From Bacteroidota bacterium (GTDB taxonomy: Bacteria > Bacteroidota > Bacteroidia > Cytophagales > Cyclobacteriaceae): DNA of 64,000 nucleotides. Position 1 is the stretch's first letter, and each line of letters opens with the position of its first letter. This document shows, piece after piece, positions 16,704 through 26,011 of the stretch. Position numbers and translations under genes: made by a program. Under the pieces are notes generated by a model, which had not been told where the DNA came from, ran no database searches, and worked only from the letters and a program-made list of their open reading frames with translations. The stretch lies in assembly GCA_947470895.1 (NCBI GenBank), contig CANIVF010000003.1, positions 50,224 through 114,223 of the forward strand, written 5' to 3'.

Positions 16704-17472
16704 CTGATTTCTCGATTTCTTTAGTCAAAAATATAAATTGGTCAACCGACAATTGTTCAGCTCTTTTATCCATGATATCAAGCTTATAAATTGAACCAGG
16801 CAAATTTAGACTTTTCAGTGCGTTGCGCAAGGTCTTCCGTCTTGTTTGAAAGGCCTGCTTCACCACCTTTCTATAAAGCACTTCATCGCAATCCAGTTTG
16901 TCACGTTTGTTGCGTACTAACCGGATTACCGCTGACATCACTTTAGGCGGAGGGAAAAACACTCCGGGTGGAACCTTAAAAAGATATTCAATATCATAAA
17001 AGGTCTGAAGCAGTACGCTCAATATTCCATACGTTTTATTGCCCTCCTTTTCTGCAATCCGATCGGCTACTTCTTTTTGTATCATGCAAACCACCTGCGA
17101 CACCCGATTGCGATGATCTAAAACCCGAAAGAAGATTTGAGAAGAAATGTTATACGGAAAATTGCCGATGATCCTGAGGTTATCAGGAAACTCCTTGTCG
17201 ATCTCCATTTCTAAAAAATCTCCTGAAATAATCCGGTCTTTTAATGCTGGATAATGTTCCTCCAGATAAACAACTGATTCACGGTCTATTTCAACAACTT
17301 TGAGATCTATTTCTGGATTGGTCAAAAGATATTGCGTAAGTACGCCCGTTCCTGGTCCAATCTCAACTACATGGTTTATACCTTTTGAAAGCAGCAGTGA
17401 ATCGACAATGCGAAGTGCGATGTTCTTGTCCTTCAAAAAATGCTGCCCCAAAAACTTCTTTGGCCTTACCAT
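16696..17472 (-). CDS. rsmA: 16S rRNA dimethyladenosine transferase
   Basis: Dimethylates the two adjacent adenines in the 3' terminal hairpin of 16S rRNA during 30S maturation. Of its 258 residues, the N-terminal PKKFLGQHFLKD is diagnostic, SAM motif I is EIGPGTGVLTQ (about 37-47), and the catalytic motif IV is NFPYN at 104-108. The C-terminal domain PPGVFFPPPKVMSAVIRL is intact. It overlaps mgtE by eight bases and is divergent from pdxA. Confidence 0.95.
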   Translation of the reverse strand: MVRPKKFLGQHFLKDKNIALRIVDSLLLSKGINHVVEIGPGTGVLTQYLLTNPEIDLKVVEIDRESVVYLEEHYPALKDRIISGDFLEMEIDKEFPDNLRIIGNFPYNISSQIFFRVLDHRNRVSQVVCMIQKEVADRIAEKEGNKTYGILSVLLQTFYDIEYLFKVPPGVFFPPPKVMSAVIRLVRNKRDKLDCDEVLYRKVVKQAFQTRRKTLRNALKSLNLPGSIYKLDIMDKRAEQLSVDQFIFLTKEIEKSGA

Positions 17473-17578
17473 GGGTAATTGATCTACTTGGTTTATTTGA
17501 ACAAGCAGCGAAACTACAAGTATAAATTCAAAACAAGAAAATTACTGTAAATTGCCACCAAGGAACTCATCTATCATA

Positions 17579-18598
17579 ATGACACATACTGACAAACCTC
17601 GCATAGGAATAACATTAGGAGACCTCAATGGAATCGGACCAGAAGTAATTATCAAAGTGCTGGCAGATGCCCGAATGTTGAGTTTAATAACACCGGTCGT
17701 CTATGGTTCCACCAAAGTGCTTTCATTTTATAGAAAGCTAATGAACCTGGAAGAATTTAATTACACGCAGGTAAAATCGAAAGGACAAGTTTTACCCAAA
17801 ACGATTAACGTGGTGAATTGCTGGGACGATGTTATTGAAATACATCCGGGCCAACCTTCACGTCAAACTGCCCAGGCTGCATTATTGAGTTTAAAGAAAG
17901 CGGTAGAAGAAGTGAAGGAAGGACTTATAGATGGATTTGTAACCGGTCCCATCGATAAGAATACAATCCACGGAAATGATTTTCCATTTCATGGCCATAC
18001 TGAATATCTTACTCAGGAATTTAATGCAGGCGAAAGTTTGATGATGATGGTGAGTGATGCACTCCGGGTGGGATTAGTGACAGAACATATTTCCGTAAAG
18101 GAAATTCCAACATTTATTACGAAAGAGCGCGTTGAACTAAAGATCCGGCTGATGGAGCTTTCCTTGAAAAAGGATTTCCTGATCAATAAACCTAAGATTG
18201 CCGTTTTGGGATTAAACCCACATGCAGGAGACTCCGGCTTATTGGGTAAAGAAGAAACTGACATCATCTCACCTGTAATTTTGGATTTGAAAGCGAAAGG
18301 GAAATTAGTTTTTGGTCCCTTTCCTGCTGATGGTTTTTTTGCCGCAGGCTTGCATCAGAATTATGATGGTGTGATCGCGATGTATCATGATCAAGGGCTT
18401 GTTGCTTTTAAAACTATCGCCTTCGAAACGGGCGTTAATTTTACTGCTGGATTGCCTTTTGTGAGAACATCACCCGATCATGGCACGGCCTACTCGATTG
18501 CAGGTAAAAATCAGGCAAATGAAAACTCGTTCAGGCAGGCAATATATCTGGCTGCGGATGTAATTAAGAATAGAAGTTCAAGAGTTGTAGAAAAATAA
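17579..18598 (+). CDS. pdxA: 4-hydroxythreonine-4-phosphate dehydrogenase
   Basis: NAD-dependent oxidation and decarboxylation of 4-phosphohydroxy-threonine in pyridoxal phosphate synthesis. The start is the ATG at 17579 (MTHTDKPRIGITLGDLNGIG); an upstream TTG at 17552 would only add nine untypical residues. The 339 residues match PdxA length. Metal-binding His residues lie in FHGHTEYL, LNPHAGD and MYHDQGL, and the C-terminal TSPDHGTAYSIAG is characteristic. It is divergent from rsmA, a neighbour that pdxA also has in proteobacteria. Confidence 0.94.
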   Translation: MTHTDKPRIGITLGDLNGIGPEVIIKVLADARMLSLITPVVYGSTKVLSFYRKLMNLEEFNYTQVKSKGQVLPKTINVVNCWDDVIEIHPGQPSRQTAQAALLSLKKAVEEVKEGLIDGFVTGPIDKNTIHGNDFPFHGHTEYLTQEFNAGESLMMMVSDALRVGLVTEHISVKEIPTFITKERVELKIRLMELSLKKDFLINKPKIAVLGLNPHAGDSGLLGKEETDIISPVILDLKAKGKLVFGPFPADGFFAAGLHQNYDGVIAMYHDQGLVAFKTIAFETGVNFTAGLPFVRTSPDHGTAYSIAGKNQANENSFRQAIYLAADVIKNRSSRVVEK

Positions 18599-18693
18599 AT
18601 GGACTCTGGGTTATCCCATTGCCCGAAAAGAAGTTTCAATAGGACTATTGAGCTTTGTACAATTAATGGAAGCTTGTCTTTTTTTTAAATACC

Positions 18694-19080
18694 ATGGATA
18701 TCGTTACTAAGAAAAAACTCAATATTTTGATTCATCTGGCCGAAGCGGACAAACATTTTGCTAAGTCAGAGCGCGAAATGATCTTCAAAATTGCGAAAGA
18801 CCGTCAGTTTCCGGAGGATGTTGTTAATTCATTAATTCGAAATCCTGAGCCCATTGACACTCTTGGGGCATTATCCATAGATCAAAAGTTTGATTACCTC
18901 GTTTCCTGTATCGATCTCATATTTGTGGATCAAAAAGTCTTTGAAAGTGAGCTGATTTTCAGCCGTGGGATTGCCATCAAGCTTGGTTTCAAAAAGAATG
19001 TGGTCGACTACCTTATTGAGAATAGTCTTCAAAAGCCTATAAATGAGCTCAGAAACAAGGTTTTTCAAGAATTCATGTAA
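18694..19080 (+). CDS. TerB-like helical protein, function unknown
   Basis: A 128-residue all-helical soluble protein. Features such as HLAEADKHFAKSEREMIFKIA and a later IDLIFVDQKVFESE resemble the repeating D-x-x-hydrophobic acidic pattern of TerB/DjlA-type domains, in which clustered Asp and Glu bind divalent metal. No tellurite resistance genes are nearby, so a role in that process should not be assumed. It stands alone between pdxA and the DUF177-rpmF cluster. Family assignment is tentative. Confidence 0.55.
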   Translation: MDIVTKKKLNILIHLAEADKHFAKSEREMIFKIAKDRQFPEDVVNSLIRNPEPIDTLGALSIDQKFDYLVSCIDLIFVDQKVFESELIFSRGIAIKLGFKKNVVDYLIENSLQKPINELRNKVFQEFM

Positions 19081-19194
19081 TTCATAGGGACAATAATTCC
19101 GATCGGGCACATAAAATTCATTCGCTAAGGGCCACTAAATCCAATAAATACTAATAAATTTGCCCCTCATTTTAAAACCCACTGGGTTGAGCAA

Positions 19195-19725
19195 ATGAAG
19201 GACTTTAGTGTCAATATTATCGGGCTCAGTAACAAGGTTCATCTCTTTCACTTTGAATTAAAAGATGCCTTTTTTGTGCGATATGGAAAGGAAGTTCTTT
19301 CCAAAGGTGATTTTGTTACAGAAGTTTCTTTGGATAAAAGAGAAACGTTCATTGAAGTTGATTTTAAGATTTCGGGTCAGGCAGATCTTATCTGCGACCG
19401 TAGTTTAGAACCGTTTGATCACCATTTGAATATCACCCGCAAAGTTATTTTCAAATACGGTGAAGAAGCACAGGAAGTGAGCGATGAAATCGTGATCATT
19501 ACCCAAGATCAGGACAGCATTGATTTAGGTCAGTTTATGTATGAGTTTATTGTGTTAGCCATACCGATAAAGAAATTACATCCCGACTTAAGAAATGAAG
19601 AGGGAGACGATGATGAATCGGATGTCAAAATCGTTTATTCCACATCAACAGAAAAAGAACAAGAAGAAAAAAAAGAAGAAGATATAGATCCCCGGTGGGA
19701 AAAGTTAAAAAAGTTAAAAAAGTAG
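19195..19725 (+). CDS. DUF177 / YceD family protein
   Basis: A 176-residue protein of the YceD family, whose genes usually sit immediately before rpmF, as here with 21 bases between them. YceD proteins are linked to rRNA or ribosome assembly. The diagnostic segment is DLGQFMYEFIVLAIPIKKLHPD near 115-136. The C-terminus is highly acidic then basic (EEGDDDESD..., KEQEEKKEED). The position argues for a shared transcript with rpmF. Confidence 0.88.
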   Translation: MKDFSVNIIGLSNKVHLFHFELKDAFFVRYGKEVLSKGDFVTEVSLDKRETFIEVDFKISGQADLICDRSLEPFDHHLNITRKVIFKYGEEAQEVSDEIVIITQDQDSIDLGQFMYEFIVLAIPIKKLHPDLRNEEGDDDESDVKIVYSTSTEKEQEEKKEEDIDPRWEKLKKLKK

Positions 19726-19746
19726 TTACGTTAAATAAACAAGGTT

Positions 19747-19938
19747 ATGCCAAATCCAAAACGAAAAACCTCGAAGACCCGCAGAGATAAGAGAAGAACA
19801 CATTATAAGGCTACTGCCAAGCAAATGGCAGTTTGCCCTACCACTGGTGAACATCACTTGCCACACCGTGCTTTCTGGCACGAAGGTAAATTATTCTACA
19901 AAGGCAATGTAGTGATGGAGAAGGAGGTATTGGCGTAA
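19747..19938 (+). CDS. rpmF: 50S ribosomal protein L32
   Basis: A 63-residue basic ribosomal protein. The start [20 protein letters not shown] and the central [14 protein letters not shown] are characteristic of L32. Only one Cys of the usual zinc ligands is visible, so this is a Cys-poor, zinc-independent type. It is followed by a terminator at 20028, which should uncouple it partly from fabH. Confidence 0.95.
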   Translation: MPNPKRKTSKTRRDKRRTHYKATAKQMAVCPTTGEHHLPHRAFWHEGKLFYKGNVVMEKEVLA

Positions 19939-20027
19939 CATGCCATGATCTCATTTACTAAGAAAAAATATATTTATTCTTGTTCTGCCTGTTCACAGAA
20001 GCGGAGCAAATAGAAGAATGATTTCGA

Positions 20028-20062
20028 GCCCGATTGATTTACTCAATCGGGCATTTGTTTTT
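20028..20062 (+). terminator. Rho-independent terminator between rpmF and fabH
   Basis: A perfect 10-bp stem (GCCCGATTGA at 20028-20037 and TCAATCGGGC at 20043-20052) with a 5-base loop and a T-rich tail ATTTGTTTTT. It lies 90 bases after the rpmF stop and 27 bases before the fabH start. Confidence 0.85.
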
Positions 20063-20088
20063 AAAATGCTCATTGCAAGAAACGTATT

Positions 20089-21084
20089 ATGAATAAAATC
20101 AGAGCTGCAATTACAGGTGTAGGCGGTTATGTACCCGAATACATACTCACCAACAAAGAACTGGAGACCATGGTGGAAACTAGTGATGATTGGATAACCT
20201 CGCGCACAGGAATCAAAGAAAGAAGAATCCTCAAAGGAGAAAATCAAGGGGTATCGGTGATGGGCATTGCAGCAGTGAAAGAATTGTTAGCAAAAACCAA
20301 AACTGATCCTAAGGAAATTGATTGCATCATCTTTGCTACCGTGACTGCAGATATGACCTTTCCAGCAACCGCAAACATTGTGGCCACAGCTGTTGGAGCA
20401 ACAAACGCCTTTAGCTACGATATGGGCGCTGCGTGCTCCGGCTTTATTTTCGCGCTAACAACCGGAGCAAGTTATATTCAATCAGGAATGTACAAAAAGG
20501 TGATTGTAATTGGTGGCGATAAAATGTCTTCCATCCTGGACTATACAGACCGCACAACGTGTATTATTTTCGGTGATGGTGCAGGGTGTGTACTTCTGGA
20601 GCCTTCTACCGAAGAAGTAGGTGTCATGGATTCAATATTGAGAAGCGATGGAGGAGGAGAATCATATCTTCATATGAAAGGTGGTGGAAGCCGCATTCCT
20701 GCATCTCATGAAAGTGTTGATGCCCGACAGCATTACGTGTACCAGGAAGGTGCCGCAGTTTTCAAGTTTGCTGTAACAAATATGGCCGATGTGTCAGCCC
20801 AACTGGCTGAAAGAAATCAATTAACCAAAGAAAAAATACAGTGGCTGGTTCCGCATCAAGCCAACAAGAGAATTATAGACGCAACGGCCAATCGCGTTGG
20901 CATTAGTGAAGATAAAGTGATGATGAATATTGAGCGGTACGGCAACACCACAGCGGGAACCATTCCTCTTCTTTTATGGGATTATGAAAAGAGATTGATG
21001 AAAGGTGACAATCTCGTTCTGGCAGCTTTTGGAGGCGGCTTTACATGGGGTGCCGTTTATGTAAAATGGGCTTATAATTCGTAA
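20089..21084 (+). CDS. fabH: Beta-ketoacyl-ACP synthase III
   Basis: Condenses acetyl-CoA (or a branched starter) with malonyl-ACP to begin fatty acid synthesis. The 331 residues contain the catalytic triad: Cys116 in GAACSGFIF, His256 in VPHQANKRI and Asn286 in YGNTTAGT. The C-terminal GGGFTWGA is typical. No plsX lies between rpmF and fabH, unlike the E. coli order. Downstream are efp, accB and accC, on the same strand with short gaps. Confidence 0.95.
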   Translation: MNKIRAAITGVGGYVPEYILTNKELETMVETSDDWITSRTGIKERRILKGENQGVSVMGIAAVKELLAKTKTDPKEIDCIIFATVTADMTFPATANIVATAVGATNAFSYDMGAACSGFIFALTTGASYIQSGMYKKVIVIGGDKMSSILDYTDRTTCIIFGDGAGCVLLEPSTEEVGVMDSILRSDGGGESYLHMKGGGSRIPASHESVDARQHYVYQEGAAVFKFAVTNMADVSAQLAERNQLTKEKIQWLVPHQANKRIIDATANRVGISEDKVMMNIERYGNTTAGTIPLLLWDYEKRLMKGDNLVLAAFGGGFTWGAVYVKWAYNS

Positions 21085-21146
21085 TCACCCAACCATCATA
21101 TTTTGATTGTATTTAATTAATTCATTTGTATCTTAAAAGTTAAATT

Positions 21147-21710
21147 ATGGCTACCGTTTCTGATTTAAGTAAGGGAAATTACATACGCTACAACGGTGAA
21201 GTTGTGCAAATCGAAGAACTACAACATCGCACCCCCGGCAACCTTAGAGCATTCTATCAGGTAAAAATGAGAAGTGTAAGAACCGGAAAAATTGTTGAAA
21301 ACCGTTTCCGTCCTGGTGATTCTGTTGATCAATTAAGAGTAGAAACAAAAGAATACCAATATCTATATCAGGATGGAGACAGCTTGGTTTGCATGGATAA
21401 TGAAAACTTCGAACAAGTTTATATTGATAAAGTATTGCTGGGAAACTCGGTGAATTTTATCAAAGAAGGAGTTACTCTTTTAATTGCCTTTGAAAATGGA
21501 ACAAACCCGATCACCGCAGAAGCTCCTGCTCATGTGGTTGTGACAGTTACCTATACTGAACCCGGTATGCAGGGCGACACCGCGACTCGCACATTGAAAG
21601 CCGCCACCATAGAAACAGGAACAGAAATACGCGTGCCTCTGTTCGTTAATACGGGTGACAAAATCAAAATCAAAACAGACACAGGCGAATACGTAGAACG
21701 AGTAAAATAA
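21147..21710 (+). CDS. efp: Elongation factor P with a non-canonical tip loop
   Basis: Relieves ribosome stalling at proline runs. The 187 residues have the KOW-like domain I and two OB domains, with the C-terminal [19 protein letters not shown] being diagnostic. The domain I tip loop reads RTPGNLRAF (28-36). Where E. coli has PGKGQ, with the modified Lys34, this protein has PGNLR, so Asn32 aligns with the modified residue and an Arg follows at 34. The usual EpmA lysylation of Lys and EarP rhamnosylation of Arg at the classical position are therefore not possible in the same form. Six bases separate it from accB. Confidence 0.93.
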   Translation: MATVSDLSKGNYIRYNGEVVQIEELQHRTPGNLRAFYQVKMRSVRTGKIVENRFRPGDSVDQLRVETKEYQYLYQDGDSLVCMDNENFEQVYIDKVLLGNSVNFIKEGVTLLIAFENGTNPITAEAPAHVVVTVTYTEPGMQGDTATRTLKAATIETGTEIRVPLFVNTGDKIKIKTDTGEYVERVK

Positions 21711-21715
21711 TAGTT

Positions 21716-22282
21716 ATGGCTTCTAAAAAAACAACCGCTGTAAAAGGTAACGGAAAGTCCGTTGCTACCCAAAGCGGATCTTCTGAACCCAAAAAACAAA
21801 CCGAAATGAAAACTTCCGAAATCAGAGACCTGATCGATTTTATTGCACAATCAGGTTTGAATGAAGTAGACATTGAAACGAAAGAACTAAAGCTTCATGT
21901 CAAGCGTGAACCGGATCAAAAAGTATTAAAATCTGCCCCTCAGGTAATGACTGCACCAGCGGCTGTGGCACCCACTCCTATTTCCGCAACAGTAACAGCG
22001 CCTGCAGTTAAGGCTGAAAAGCCAGTAGCTGCATCAAAAACCACGATCGATATTAAATCTCCCATGATTGGCACGTTCTACCGCACCTCCAACCCTGATT
22101 CGCCTCCATTCATTTCTGTAGGTGACAAAGTATCAAAAGGACAAACCGTTTGTATCATTGAAGCTATGAAGTTATTCAATGAAATCGAATCAGAAGTTTC
22201 TGGAACGATTGTGAAAGTGATGGTTGAAAACTCTTCACCAGTGGAGTATGACCAGGTGCTGTTTGTTGTTGAACCAGATTAA
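21716..22282 (+). CDS. accB: Biotin carboxyl carrier protein of acetyl-CoA carboxylase
   Basis: Carries carboxybiotin between the two half-reactions of acetyl-CoA carboxylase. The 188 residues comprise an N-terminal segment, an Ala/Pro/Val-rich flexible linker (about 75-108), and a biotinyl domain with [12 protein letters not shown], placing the biotin-accepting Lys at 152. It lies directly after efp and 110 bases before accC. Confidence 0.95.
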   Translation: MASKKTTAVKGNGKSVATQSGSSEPKKQTEMKTSEIRDLIDFIAQSGLNEVDIETKELKLHVKREPDQKVLKSAPQVMTAPAAVAPTPISATVTAPAVKAEKPVAASKTTIDIKSPMIGTFYRTSNPDSPPFISVGDKVSKGQTVCIIEAMKLFNEIESEVSGTIVKVMVENSSPVEYDQVLFVVEPD

Positions 22283-22392
22283 TTCAATATGTAAAACACG
22301 TTTGCCTTAGCGGCAGAATCTGAAATCAGAATAAAGCCATTTCTATTTTAGATTATGTTTTGATTATGGAATGTTAACTTTTAATTGAATCT

Positions 22393-23742
22393 ATGTTTAA
22401 GAAAATATTAATTGCGAACCGTGGAGAAATTGCATTGCGAGTGATTCGCACATGTAAGGAAATGGATATCAAAACCGTGGCTGTTTATTCTACTGCCGAT
22501 CGCGAAAGTCTTCATGTACGTTTTGCCGATGAAGCGGTTTGTATCGGAGCACCTCCAAGCAAAGAGTCTTATCTTAACATACCCCGCATTATCTCTGCTG
22601 CAGAAATCACCAATACTGACGCCATCCATCCAGGGTATGGGTTTCTTTCAGAAAATGCAGAGTTCTCAGCGGTGTGTCATGAGTACGGAATAAAATTTAT
22701 TGGACCTACTCCTGAAATGATCAGGGCAATGGGAGACAAAGCGACTGCGAAAGCTACCATGATAAAGGCCGGAGTACCGTGCATACCAGGATCAGAAGGC
22801 CTGCTCGATTCCATCGAACAAGGAATGAAAATCGCCAAGGAAATAAAATATCCAGTTATTGTGAAAGCAACAGCAGGCGGTGGTGGTAAAGGTATGCGCA
22901 TCATCAATGATGAATCTGAATTCAAAAAAGCCTGGGATGATGCCAAGCGTGAAGCTGGTGCATCATTCGGAAATGATGGGTTATATCTTGAAAAATTTGT
23001 TGAAGAACCCCGTCATATCGAAATACAAGTAGTAGGCGATCAATATGGAAAAGTATGCCACCTTTCTGAACGTGACTGCTCCGTGCAAAGAAGGCATCAA
23101 AAATTAGTAGAAGAAACTCCTTCACCAGTAGTGAGTCAGGAATTACGCGAGCGCATGGGCGAAGCTGCTATTAAAGGAGCAAAGGCGATCAACTATGAAG
23201 GTGCTGGAACCATCGAATTCTTAGTAGACAAACACGGTGATTTCTACTTCATGGAAATGAATACCCGCATCCAGGTAGAACATCCTATTACTGAAGAAGT
23301 AACTAATTACGACCTGATCAAAGAACAAATTAAAGTAGCAGCAGGCGTACCAATATCCGGCACTAACTACTATCCTAATTTGTTTGCGATGGAGTGCCGA
23401 ATAAATGCAGAAGATCCTGCCAACGGATTCCGTCCATCACCAGGCAAAATCATCAACCTCCACAAGCCTGGAGGTCATGGTGTACGTGTGGATAGTCATG
23501 TGTATGCAGGGTATACCATTCCTCCCAATTATGATTCTATGATTGGTAAGTTAATTGTAACTGGTCAATCAAGAGAAGAAGTGATTACCAGAATGAAACG
23601 TGCACTTAGTGAATTTATCATTGAAGGCGTTAAAACAACGATTCCTTTCCACCTGAAACTCATGGACAATGCCATTTTCAGATCTGGTAAGTTTACTACC
23701 AAGTTCCTTGAGACCTCCTTTGATTTTTCAGAATTGAAATAA
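22393..23742 (+). CDS. accC: Biotin carboxylase subunit of acetyl-CoA carboxylase
   Basis: ATP-grasp enzyme that carboxylates biotin on AccB using bicarbonate. At 449 residues it has standard length. The N-terminal [17 protein letters not shown], the glycine-rich ATP loop [13 protein letters not shown], and the active-site [15 protein letters not shown] are all intact. It ends the fabH-efp-accB-accC run and is followed by a terminator at 23763. Confidence 0.96.
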   Translation: MFKKILIANRGEIALRVIRTCKEMDIKTVAVYSTADRESLHVRFADEAVCIGAPPSKESYLNIPRIISAAEITNTDAIHPGYGFLSENAEFSAVCHEYGIKFIGPTPEMIRAMGDKATAKATMIKAGVPCIPGSEGLLDSIEQGMKIAKEIKYPVIVKATAGGGGKGMRIINDESEFKKAWDDAKREAGASFGNDGLYLEKFVEEPRHIEIQVVGDQYGKVCHLSERDCSVQRRHQKLVEETPSPVVSQELRERMGEAAIKGAKAINYEGAGTIEFLVDKHGDFYFMEMNTRIQVEHPITEEVTNYDLIKEQIKVAAGVPISGTNYYPNLFAMECRINAEDPANGFRPSPGKIINLHKPGGHGVRVDSHVYAGYTIPPNYDSMIGKLIVTGQSREEVITRMKRALSEFIIEGVKTTIPFHLKLMDNAIFRSGKFTTKFLETSFDFSELK

Positions 23743-23762
23743 AATCTGCTAATAAAATTAAG

Positions 23763-23790
23763 AAGACCTTCATACGAGGGTCTTTTTTTT
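23763..23790 (+). terminator. Rho-independent terminator after accC
   Basis: The short stem AAGACC / GGTCTT (23763-23768 with 23779-23784) and a ~10-base loop run straight into nine T residues. It lies 20 bases after the accC stop. Confidence 0.8.
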
Positions 23791-23861
23791 TGATCGATTG
23801 GTTATGACATAAAAAAGCCGCCCATTATGGACAGCTTCTTCACTAGTTAAACTCTTGTTGT

Positions 23862-24986
23862 TTATACGTATTGGTTCAGCATAACTGGCATCACCAACAT
23901 CAATATGTCTTCTCCTTTATCTTTTTCAGCTGGGATAATTACACCTGCCTTGTTGGGAGCCGACATATTCAATTTGATCTGATCTGTATCAAGATTAGTA
24001 AGCATCTCAATCAAAAACTTAGCATTGAATCCAATCTCGATATCCTCACCTTCATGTTCACAGGACAGGCGCTCATTAGCTTCATTTGAAAAATCAAGAT
24101 CTTCGGCAGATACCTGTAACTCACTTCCAGTAATTTTCAAACGAACCTGATGTGTGGTCTTATTCGCATAGATTGAGATACGCTTTAATGATCCTAGCAA
24201 ATCCGTACGACTGATGGTCATCTTAATCGGGTTTGTTGAAGGAATCACATTCTCGTAATCAGGGAAACGCTCATCAATCAAACGACAGATCATACGAACG
24301 TTTCCAAACTTGAAGAATGCATTTGACATGTTGAAGTCAATGCTCACATCGGTGTTTTCAGTTGGAAGGGTGGCCTTCAAAAGGTTCAGCGCTTTGCGAG
24401 GAATGATGATTGAATTGCCGTTATCCGATTTGATATCTGTTCTTCTATAACGTACAAGGCGATGGCCGTCAGTAGCTACGAAGGTGGTATTTTTTTCACC
24501 TAGATTTACATAAACACCCGTCATTGCCGGTCTTAGCTCATCATTGCTGGTGGCAAAAATGGTATTGTTAACAGCTCTTGATAAGACGTCAGAAGAAATG
24601 GCAGCTGAAAAATCATTAGATACAGACGGAACCTTAGGGAAATCAGTAGCATTTTCACCTGCCAATTTATAACGACCATTATCCGAGCTGATCTCAATGC
24701 TGTAGGTTGATTCATCGATCGAAAATGTAACTGGTTGATCAGGTAGATTCTTTAGCGTATCTAAAAGAATTCTGGCCGGCACAGCGATACTTCCTTTCTC
24801 TTTAGACTCAATCGTGATCTCTGTGATCATGGATGTCTGAAGGTCAGAAGCGGTAACAGTTAAACTGGTCTTGTCTATTTCAAAGAGAAAATTTTCCAGA
24901 ATGGGCACTACAGGATTCGTGGTAATTACCCCATTGATATTAGAAAGTTGCTTCAGCAAATAGCTTGAGTTAACGATAAACTTCAT
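23862..24986 (-). CDS. dnaN: DNA polymerase III beta subunit (sliding clamp)
   Basis: Ring-shaped processivity clamp, 374 residues made of three clamp domains. The start MKFIVNSSYLLKQLSNINGV, the central ATDGHRLVRYRR and the final VMPVMLNQYV are diagnostic. In many bacteria dnaN sits beside dnaA at the origin, but here it follows the gld operon on the same strand with an 83-base gap. No DnaA-box cluster was noticed, so the location does not suggest an origin. Confidence 0.95.
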   Translation of the reverse strand: MKFIVNSSYLLKQLSNINGVITTNPVVPILENFLFEIDKTSLTVTASDLQTSMITEITIESKEKGSIAVPARILLDTLKNLPDQPVTFSIDESTYSIEISSDNGRYKLAGENATDFPKVPSVSNDFSAAISSDVLSRAVNNTIFATSNDELRPAMTGVYVNLGEKNTTFVATDGHRLVRYRRTDIKSDNGNSIIIPRKALNLLKATLPTENTDVSIDFNMSNAFFKFGNVRMICRLIDERFPDYENVIPSTNPIKMTISRTDLLGSLKRISIYANKTTHQVRLKITGSELQVSAEDLDFSNEANERLSCEHEGEDIEIGFNAKFLIEMLTNLDTDQIKLNMSAPNKAGVIIPAEKDKGEDILMLVMPVMLNQYV

Positions 24987-25069
24987 TGCAAATCAGTAGT
25001 TTGTGGTTGTATAGGGCGGTAAAGTTAGAAAGAAAAACCAATCTGAAAAATGTACTTTTCAAAGCGAAA

Positions 25070-26008
25070 TTATCTCTCAAAATGACTCTTTTTGCGGTCC
25101 AGCCTCATCAGGTCTTCCCTGCTAATGAGCAATGCCTGACCGTCAACAAGTTTGCCCAAAACTGCCCGATCCTGTTTAATTTGAGGAAATAAATCAAGTC
25201 GATAGGTACGATTGGCGATGTCAGAGACCTCGATTGAGTAGTAAGGCTTTGTTACCAACATACTGTCATACGCTGCCGACTCTCCAACCGGCAGATAGCG
25301 CGCTGACTGAAGCAACGAGACGGCATCCAAATAATCATTCAATTTAGTTGTGTCAGCTTTAGGGTTTCCTTCGAGGCCAAAAAATTTGTTTTGAAATGAG
25401 ATAGCAAAACTCTCCTTATCATTTCCCGCAAAGGACGCGGTGAGGCGTTTAAAGTTCTGCCAATTGAAATTAAAAATTCGTTTATCACGCCAATCGTAAG
25501 AATTCAATTCAAAAATAGCGGCAACATAAACACGATAGCCGGGAATGGTGATCAGATAGGGTGCAGGCTCATCTGCAAGTTCATAATAGGTTTCAGATTT
25601 TCGATCATTGCCACCCACCACAAAGTTCTTCCGCAAAGTTTCGCCCTCAAATAATTTTACATCCACTCCGATCGTATTGATTTGTTGATGAATAGAATCG
25701 CGAAGGCGTTGAGCTACTGGTCGTCTGGGTTCTGCCTGAAGAAGTGTCGCAAAGAAAACTTGAATCATTTGACGATCCGCTTCAAAGGAATTATTCACCA
25801 TCCACTTCGCACCATCAAAGCGAAGTTCAATCTGCTCGGTTGATTTCTTTAATACCACTCGATCAATCTTGGTTTGATCGGCAACTTTAAACAGGTTTTT
25901 GTCCACCGCTATTTTGTCACTCGAATTTCCTAAGAGTATAAGGATTATAAGGAATATAGCCATAACCAACAATGAACTCAACAGATGTATATTATTCCTT
26001 TTCGGCAT
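25070..26008 (-). CDS. DUF4340-type membrane-anchored protein of the gld operon
   Basis: A 312-residue protein with one N-terminal membrane helix (about 12-27) and a beta-rich extracytoplasmic domain, in the style of DUF4340 proteins (KVADQTKIDRVVLKKSTEQIELRF..., GGNDRKSETYYELAD). It starts three bases after gldG ends and is therefore almost certainly translated with it. Proteins of this type accompany GldG-like ABC subunits. Its role is unknown; a partner or regulator of the GldAFG transporter is the simplest inference. Confidence 0.75.
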   Translation of the reverse strand: MPKRNNIHLLSSLLVMAIFLIILILLGNSSDKIAVDKNLFKVADQTKIDRVVLKKSTEQIELRFDGAKWMVNNSFEADRQMIQVFFATLLQAEPRRPVAQRLRDSIHQQINTIGVDVKLFEGETLRKNFVVGGNDRKSETYYELADEPAPYLITIPGYRVYVAAIFELNSYDWRDKRIFNFNWQNFKRLTASFAGNDKESFAISFQNKFFGLEGNPKADTTKLNDYLDAVSLLQSARYLPVGESAAYDSMLVTKPYYSIEVSDIANRTYRLDLFPQIKQDRAVLGKLVDGQALLISREDLMRLDRKKSHFER

Positions 26009-26011
26009 GAC

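Noticed and set aside
19939..20088. Missing plsX between rpmF and fabH as evidence of gene loss
   Set aside because: plsX occupies this position in E. coli, but I cannot say that it is usual in this lineage. The gap holds a terminator and no gene remnant.
23862..24986. dnaN as a marker of a nearby replication origin
   Set aside because: No dnaA, DnaA-box cluster or gyrB is nearby; the gene is behind the gld operon.
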